The notes below the pieces were generated by a model, which saw nothing but the letters and a program-made list of their open reading frames with translations, was not told the DNA's origin and ran no database searches. Source: Bacillota bacterium (GTDB taxonomy: Bacteria > Bacillota > Desulfotomaculia > Desulfotomaculales > Desulfallaceae). From it: a stretch of 24,711 nt of DNA. The position numbers and the translations under genes are program-made. Below are positions 20,267-24,711 of this stretch, in pieces. The stretch lies in assembly GCA_023439185.1 (NCBI GenBank), contig JAEXOR010000012.1, positions 1 through 24,711 of the forward strand, read 5' to 3'. Numbering within the stretch: position 1 is the first letter of the stretch; each line of letters starts with the position of its first letter.

Positions 20267-23023
20267 TTATTCCATCCTATTTGACATGTCGTCAAGTGTT
20301 TCCTGCAATCTGTCCAGTGATTCGCCGTAACCGGCCCAGTCGCCTGACTGGAGCCTTGTCTGGGCCTGGTTGAAGAAGTTGTTGGCTCTCTCAATCAGGT
20401 CGCTTAATTCAATTACCGGCTCCTCGCCGCCTGGTGTTTCCGGCGTTTCACCTTCTGTTCCGCCTGCATTGTCGGGAGGTACCTGGCCGCCGAATATTTG
20501 CTGCAGGGCCAGTTCCAGTGTCGGCTCCATAACTATTTTGTCGCCGTGGGCCACAATCACCCGGCGCAGTTCCGGCATTCTGCTTGTTTCTGCCTGCAGA
20601 TAAAGGGGTTCGACGTACAGCAGCGCGTCCTTAATCGGAACTACCAGCAGGTTGCCCCGGATTACCGATGTGTTTCGCTGGCTCCAAAGGTTAATTTGTT
20701 GGGAAATGTACGTATCCTGGTCGATACGGGCCTCAATCTGCATGGGGCCGTATACCAGTTCCTGCTTCGGAAACTCGTAAACCAAAAGTTTCCCGTAGTT
20801 GGAACCGTCCATTCTGGCCGCCATCCAGCCAATCATATTGGTTTTATTATTGGGTGTGAAGGGCATGATTAACACAAATTCCGAGCGCTCGCTGTCGGGC
20901 AGTTTGGTGACTACGTAATAAGGTTCCATTCTGGCTTCTTCGTTGCCGTATTTTTCATTGGGCAGGTTCCACTTATCTTCCTGGTTATACAGCACTTCCA
21001 CATTGGTCATGTGGTAAGTGGTGTATTTTTCCGCCTGGATGGTGAACAGATCCACGGGATAACGGATGTGCTCCCTTAAGTCTTCCGGCATTTGGTCAAT
21101 CGGTTTAAACACCCCGGGGAATACTTTTTCGTAAGTCGCAATCACCGGGTCGGTGTTATCCACGATATAAAAATCAACTACGCCGCTATAAGCGTTGACT
21201 ACAACTTTAACCGAGTTTCTAATGTAGTTGTTCCGGCCGCTGAAAGGTTCGGAATACGGGAACATGTCGGACACCGTATACGCGTCCCACATCCAGTGCA
21301 TTGAACCGTCCTTGGCGACGACCATATACGGGTCGCTGTCATATTTGAGAAAGGGGGCCAGTTTGGGTACCCGCTCCTTGATGTTGCGGTAAAACAGGAT
21401 CTGGCTGTCCCGGTTCAGGTCGTTGGCCAGCAGCATCTTGTAATCAGCCATAACCAAAGCGAAAACCACCTTCCGGAACAGGCCGCCGATATTTACTCCG
21501 TCTTCCCCTTCATACATTGTATGGGCGTTTTCATTGCCGCCGATGGGGTAATCAAACTCCACGGTGTTGGTATTGACGATGACGTAATCATTGGTCATCT
21601 CACCAAAGTAAATTTCCGGCCTGGTTACTTCCACGTCCACACTGGAGACCGGGGGAATATTCTTGATAAAAAACTCGGGCTGTCCTTCGGAAGTCATCCG
21701 GTTAACAGGGTTCATGGTAATACCGTAACCGTGGGTATATTTCAGACGCTGGTTAATCCAGGTTTGATTTTCAGAAATCTGGGACTGAACCATTTCCCTG
21801 GCGGACAGCATTACCTGCCTGTACTCGCCGTTAATCATGTACCTGTCGATGTCCACGTTTTTCAGCGCGTAATAAGGGCGAATCGCCTGCAGTTGGGTAT
21901 ATGTTTCCGTCAGCGGCCGCCAGTCCCACAACCGGATGTTGTTAATCAACTCCCGGTTTTGCTCAATATCCCCGGCGGTAAGCCTCTTCCCGGCGGGGAA
22001 GCTCTCAATATTCACGTTATTGAGGTTATAGGCCAGCCGGGTGAACTCAATGGAATTCTCAATGTACGGAGTTTCCCTGTTCAGTTCGTTTGGTTTTACC
22101 ACCAGGTTTTGAATTGCCGAGGGGTACACCCCGCCCAGAAGAATGGAAGCCAGCAGCAGCGCGCCGATACCATAAACGATCAATTTAAACCGGCGCAGGA
22201 ACAGGTTGACCAAGATGATTACGGCAATTACAAGCGCTATGAACATCAAGATCTTGAAAGCCAGCAGCCGGGCGTTGATATCCGTGTAACCCGGTCCGGC
22301 CGCCACGCCGTTCGGGGAATATAAAAGCATATACTGCTCCAGGCGGTAACCCCAGGCCCGGACCAGGAAAAATAACGCCGCCAGGAACGACAGGTGCAAC
22401 CTGGCCGACAGGCTATTGAAAACCTTGGCCAGGCCCTGGCCGCTGGTTTCAGTGATAAAGTATACTATTGCCACCGCCAGCGCGGCCATGACCAGGAACA
22501 ACGTCAGCAGTCGGTAAATAAACTGTTGGAAAGGCAGTTCAAACATATATTTGCCGATATCGTTGTTAAAAATGGGGTCCTGGTAACCAAAGGAGGTTTG
22601 GTGCAGGAATTTCTGCAGGATTACCCAGTCGCCGGTCACCGCGGTGCTGGCAAAGAGACCCAGCAGCAAGCCGGCGCCGAGATAAAGTGTAGTTAACAAG
22701 CGGGGTGTTAAAAATTTGTTTAACGGTGATTCATAGATGGTGATAACATCATCAGATTCCAGGAACTGCCGGGAATTAAGACGCTGCAGCACCGCCTTGC
22801 GGGTGAGCATCAGGTTGACAAATATAAAAATAAAGGCGGCAACTCCCACCAGAAAACGCAGGCCGATTTCAGACAGCAGGATAGTTGTGAATATCTGTGT
22901 GTATCCGAGGGAATTAAACCAAAGCCAGTCCACATAAATATTTGCGCCCCATCTGGCCAATAGCAGCAGCACCACCAGGGCGCCGGCTATGGCGTAGCTT
23001 AACCACTTTAATCCTTTCGGCAA
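20267..23023 (-). CDS. UPF0182 family membrane protein
   Basis: A 918-residue member of the UPF0182 family (COG1615), whose function is unknown. Seven hydrophobic segments fill the first third (about 6-24, 52-74, 109-128, 168-190, 207-225, 252-276, 281-300). A large, probably extracytoplasmic domain follows, with family-like segments such as YTHGYGITMNPVN and HWMWDAYTVSDMFPYSEP. The C-terminus has an acidic, Pro/Gly-rich linker (about 838-862) and a final helical segment of about 55 residues. TTG start at 23023 with GGAGG seven bases upstream; an ATG at 23028 is out of frame. It lies 45 bp after the DUF2197-like gene and is followed by a 49-residue membrane peptide. Confidence 0.93.
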   Translation of the reverse strand: MPKGLKWLSYAIAGALVVLLLLARWGANIYVDWLWFNSLGYTQIFTTILLSEIGLRFLVGVAAFIFIFVNLMLTRKAVLQRLNSRQFLESDDVITIYESPLNKFLTPRLLTTLYLGAGLLLGLFASTAVTGDWVILQKFLHQTSFGYQDPIFNNDIGKYMFELPFQQFIYRLLTLFLVMAALAVAIVYFITETSGQGLAKVFNSLSARLHLSFLAALFFLVRAWGYRLEQYMLLYSPNGVAAGPGYTDINARLLAFKILMFIALVIAVIILVNLFLRRFKLIVYGIGALLLASILLGGVYPSAIQNLVVKPNELNRETPYIENSIEFTRLAYNLNNVNIESFPAGKRLTAGDIEQNRELINNIRLWDWRPLTETYTQLQAIRPYYALKNVDIDRYMINGEYRQVMLSAREMVQSQISENQTWINQRLKYTHGYGITMNPVNRMTSEGQPEFFIKNIPPVSSVDVEVTRPEIYFGEMTNDYVIVNTNTVEFDYPIGGNENAHTMYEGEDGVNIGGLFRKVVFALVMADYKMLLANDLNRDSQILFYRNIKERVPKLAPFLKYDSDPYMVVAKDGSMHWMWDAYTVSDMFPYSEPFSGRNNYIRNSVKVVVNAYSGVVDFYIVDNTDPVIATYEKVFPGVFKPIDQMPEDLREHIRYPVDLFTIQAEKYTTYHMTNVEVLYNQEDKWNLPNEKYGNEEARMEPYYVVTKLPDSERSEFVLIMPFTPNNKTNMIGWMAARMDGSNYGKLLVYEFPKQELVYGPMQIEARIDQDTYISQQINLWSQRNTSVIRGNLLVVPIKDALLYVEPLYLQAETSRMPELRRVIVAHGDKIVMEPTLELALQQIFGGQVPPDNAGGTEGETPETPGGEEPVIELSDLIERANNFFNQAQTRLQSGDWAGYGESLDRLQETLDDMSNRME

Positions 23024-23068
23024 GTCATCTCCTCCTGTTTAATTTTTAATTATATAAACTGTTAATGG

Positions 23069-23254
23069 TTACATTGGTTTGGCTGCTCTTTTTGAATCAT
23101 CCGCTTCGTACCTGATTTTAGCCTCGCAAATTTGGCAAAACGAAGGTACTTTTTGGGGCATATCATCGTCGTCCAGGTACGGATTTTTATTATCCTGCGC
23201 CACCTGGTCGGGGTCGAATAACCTGCCGCACATGATGCATTTTTTTTCGGCCAT
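23069..23254 (-). CDS. Small zinc-ribbon protein, DUF2197-like
   Basis: A 61-residue protein with two CxxC knuckles: KKCIMCGRLF near the N-terminus and SFCQICEAKIRYEAD later. This is the pattern of a small zinc ribbon, and it resembles the DUF2197 family. Function unknown. The ATG at 23254 has GGAGG eight bases upstream; a GTG nine bases earlier overlaps the SD and is rejected. A second open frame over the same region lacks the paired cysteine pattern and an SD. It lies 62 bp after ddl and 45 bp before the UPF0182 gene, so it is probably in the same operon. Confidence 0.8.
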   Translation of the reverse strand: MAEKKCIMCGRLFDPDQVAQDNKNPYLDDDDMPQKVPSFCQICEAKIRYEADDSKRAAKPM

Positions 23255-23316
23255 TTGAAACACCTCCGGTTCACTTATTCTTCGCCGGGAGGGGAAAATC
23301 CTTCTTATAACTTGAA

Positions 23317-24249
23317 TCAGCCGCCGGCCAACCGGACCAGTTTTTTAACCAAATCCGGAAATGAAATGCCTGCCGCACGGGCAGCGTCCGGAAAAAGGCT
23401 GGTTTCGGTCATCCCGGGGCTGGTGTTGACCTCCAGCACGTAGGGAAGGCCGTTACCGTCGACCATGAAATCAACCCTGGACAAGCCGCGACAACCCAGG
23501 GCCAGGTATGTTTGGCGGGCCAGTTCGCTGACCCTGGCCTGAATATCGGCACTTACCCGGGGCGGAATAATGTGCTCGCTCATACCGGCGGTGTATTTGG
23601 CTTCGTAATCATAAACCCCGGTATTCGAAACAATTTCGATTAGCGGCAGAATCCGCGGCTCATCGTTGCCCAGCACCGAGGCGGTGATTTCGATCCCCGG
23701 GATCATCTCTTCCACCAGGGCGTCGCGGTCGTACTTGAAAGCTGTTTCCAATCCGGTTTTAATTTCATCCCGGGCATGCACAAAAGTGATGCCGATGGTT
23801 GACCCCTGGGTGGGCGCTTTAATTACCGCCGGCAATCCAAGTTCAATAATTTTCTGTTCCGTAACGGACAGGGGTTTCTCGTGATACTCGGCGTGGCCGA
23901 CAATACAGTAATCAGGCGTCGGGATGCCTTCGGCCAGTAAAATCTTCTTGGTGACGATTTTATTCATGGCGATGGCGCTGGTTAGCACGTCTGGTCCGGT
24001 GTACGGGATATCCAGCATTTCCAGCATGCCCTGGACGGCGCCGTCCTCCCCGTACTTGCCGTGTAAAGCTATAAAAGCCAGCTCGATACCGTGTTGTTTT
24101 AATTTTTCCGCTATATCAACGCCCACATCAATTTTTACTGCTTCGTACCCGTTTTCCAGCAGCGCTTTGTATATGGCCTCGCCGGTGCGCAGCGACACCT
24201 CTCTTTCCGCGGAACGCCCGCCCAGCAGTACGCCGATCTTTGGGCTCAT
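23317..24249 (-). CDS. ddl: D-alanine--D-alanine ligase
   Basis: A 310-residue ATP-grasp enzyme that joins two D-alanines for peptidoglycan synthesis in the cytoplasm. Motifs are the N-terminal LLGGRSAEREVSL (8-20), GSTIGITFVHA, the EEMIPGIEITASVLG segment, DYEAKYTAGMSEHIIPP with the tyrosine typical of D-Ala-D-Ala rather than D-lactate enzymes, and the C-terminal SRVDFMVDGNG and LEVNTSPGMTETSLFP metal-binding segment. An open frame continues to 24405, but ATG at 24249 with GGAGG seven bases upstream is the normal N-terminus. It is the first gene of the transcript that includes the zinc protein and UPF0182. A possible -10 box lies upstream at 24302-24307. Confidence 0.95.
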   Translation of the reverse strand: MSPKIGVLLGGRSAEREVSLRTGEAIYKALLENGYEAVKIDVGVDIAEKLKQHGIELAFIALHGKYGEDGAVQGMLEMLDIPYTGPDVLTSAIAMNKIVTKKILLAEGIPTPDYCIVGHAEYHEKPLSVTEQKIIELGLPAVIKAPTQGSTIGITFVHARDEIKTGLETAFKYDRDALVEEMIPGIEITASVLGNDEPRILPLIEIVSNTGVYDYEAKYTAGMSEHIIPPRVSADIQARVSELARQTYLALGCRGLSRVDFMVDGNGLPYVLEVNTSPGMTETSLFPDAARAAGISFPDLVKKLVRLAGG

Positions 24250-24301
24250 CTGGCCACCTCCTGTAATTGGCATGTGTTTGTTATTAAGATGTACCCTTAT
24301 T

Positions 24302-24307
24302 ATTATA
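24302..24307 (-). promoter_or_regulatory. Possible -10 box for the ddl operon
   Basis: A perfect TATAAT occurs on the minus strand, 53 bp before the ddl start. No good -35 box is seen at 16-18 bp (TGCGCT at 17). The rest of 24250-24414 shows nothing further. Confidence 0.3.
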
Positions 24308-24414
24308 GTCGGTAAAGCACAAAAAGCGCACGATTTAGTTGTTGATTGGCGCGCTTCATAAATATATATTCTTTTAGCCCGGTAAAAATCCTCTGTTCCC
24401 ACCACATATTACCC

Positions 24415-24443
24415 TTGACTGGGCAGAAAGATTAATCTATAAT
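24415..24443 (+). promoter_or_regulatory. tRNA-Trp promoter
   Basis: TTGACT (24415-24420), a 17-bp spacer and TATAAT (24438-24443) give 11 of 12 consensus matches. It lies 24 bp upstream of the tRNA, as expected for a stable-RNA promoter. Confidence 0.9.
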
Positions 24444-24467
24444 GATCTTTGCATATCAAATCAACGC

Positions 24468-24542
24468 AGGGGAGTAGCTCAATGGTGGAGCAACGGTCTC
24501 CAAAACCGTAGGCTGCGGGTTCGAGTCCTGTCTCCCCTGCCA
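24468..24542 (+). tRNA. tRNA-Trp (anticodon CCA)
   Basis: A complete 75-nt cloverleaf is visible. The acceptor arms AGGGGAG and CTCCCCT pair over 7 bp. The D arm is GCTC/GAGC, and the anticodon stem ACGGT/ACCGT encloses the loop CTCCAAA with anticodon CCA (24501 region). The T arm has the TTCGAGT loop with two G-U pairs. Discriminator G and an encoded CCA close the gene. It has its own near-consensus promoter and terminator and appears to be a single-gene transcript. Confidence 0.97.
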
Positions 24543-24546
24543 GAGT

Positions 24547-24576
24547 TCCCAAGGGTTTCGGCCCTTGGGATTTTTT
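24547..24576 (+). terminator. Intrinsic terminator of tRNA-Trp
   Basis: TCCCAAGGG (24547-24555) and CCCTTGGGA (24562-24570) form a perfect 9-bp stem with a 6-nt loop, followed by six T (24571-24576). Confidence 0.93.
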
Positions 24577-24593
24577 ATTGCCTACCCCCAAAA

Positions 24594-24650
24594 GCGACAG
24601 TTTGGCGACAGTAATTTTTCGGGCGACATCCTGGCGACACCTTGGCGACA
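24594..24650. repeat. Five GCGACA direct repeats downstream of tRNA-Trp
   Basis: GCGACA starts at 24594, 24605, 24623, 24634 and 24645; four of the five are preceded by G. The spacings are 11, 18, 11 and 11 bp. Such a helix-phased cluster next to a tRNA gene resembles integrase arm-binding sites of integrating elements. No integrase gene is inside the window. The remainder up to 24711 shows no gene. Confidence 0.55.
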
Positions 24651-24711
24651 GCAGGTAATATGTATCCTCTCCTGCACATATATTTCTGCCTGGTTATGGC
24701 CGTCTATAAAG

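Noticed and set aside
23062..23274. Alternative 70-residue frame over the zinc-protein gene
   Set aside because: It overlaps the DUF2197-like frame, lacks paired CxxC knuckles and has no good SD.
24250..24405. 52-residue extension of the ddl frame
   Set aside because: It lies upstream of a perfect SD and the conserved N-terminus, and crosses a likely promoter box.
24409..24591. Minus-strand 60-residue open frame containing GLEPAAYGFGDRCSTIELLP
   Set aside because: It is the antisense translation of the tRNA-Trp gene, a well-known kind of false gene; it has no SD and crosses the tRNA promoter and terminator.
24594..24650. GCGACA cluster as a CRISPR array
   Set aside because: The repeated unit is only 6-7 bp with 4-11 bp between units, far too short for repeats and spacers.

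Overview
The window looks like chromosomal DNA from an anaerobic Gram-positive bacterium of the Desulfotomaculum/Pelotomaculum type. This is inferred from gene content and style: clustered fatty/aryl-acid beta-oxidation genes, a TRAP transporter, very purine-rich Shine-Dalgarno (SD) sites, many TTG starts, and a UPF0182 protein, a ComFB-like protein and a DUF2197-like protein. No 16S or ribosomal marker is present, so genus-level placement is a guess.

Left part (1-12394, all minus strand): a carboxylic-acid uptake, activation and beta-oxidation region in four transcription blocks. (a) Acyl-CoA ligase, then TRAP small permease (DctQ), then TRAP large permease (DctM, cut by the window edge). 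(b) hbd (3-hydroxyacyl-CoA dehydrogenase), whose predicted promoter lies inside a perfect palindrome. (c) paaK (phenylacetate-CoA-ligase type) overlapping a GNAT acetyltransferase gene, with a terminator. (d) Enoyl-CoA hydratase, a long acyl-CoA dehydrogenase and a divergent thiolase, with two tandem palindromic operators in front and a strong terminator behind. Between (c) and (d) lies a regulator that joins XylR_N and V4R aromatic-sensor domains to a PucR-type C-terminus. Together these genes could import a carboxylic acid (perhaps aryl-alkanoic), make its CoA thioester and run a full beta-oxidation turn. Etf genes and a TRAP binding protein are not in the window.

Middle (12395-15173, plus strand): a regulatory intergenic region followed by a soluble GAF-type histidine kinase and a NarL-type response regulator, divergent from operon (d).

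Right part (15202-24249, minus strand): housekeeping and uncharacterised genes. One run is 6-phosphofructokinase, ComFB-like protein, radical SAM protein, secreted hypothetical protein, GT4 glycosyltransferase and a DUF2179 membrane protein. Before it, behind a strong terminator, comes ddl, a DUF2197-like zinc protein, the UPF0182 membrane protein and a 49-residue membrane peptide. A 20-bp perfect hairpin hides the SD of the secreted hypothetical protein.

The far right holds a tRNA-Trp(CCA) with a near-consensus promoter and strong terminator. A cluster of five GCGACA repeats, mostly 11 bp apart, follows and may be integrase arm sites. No insertion sequence, CRISPR array, rRNA or prophage gene was seen.
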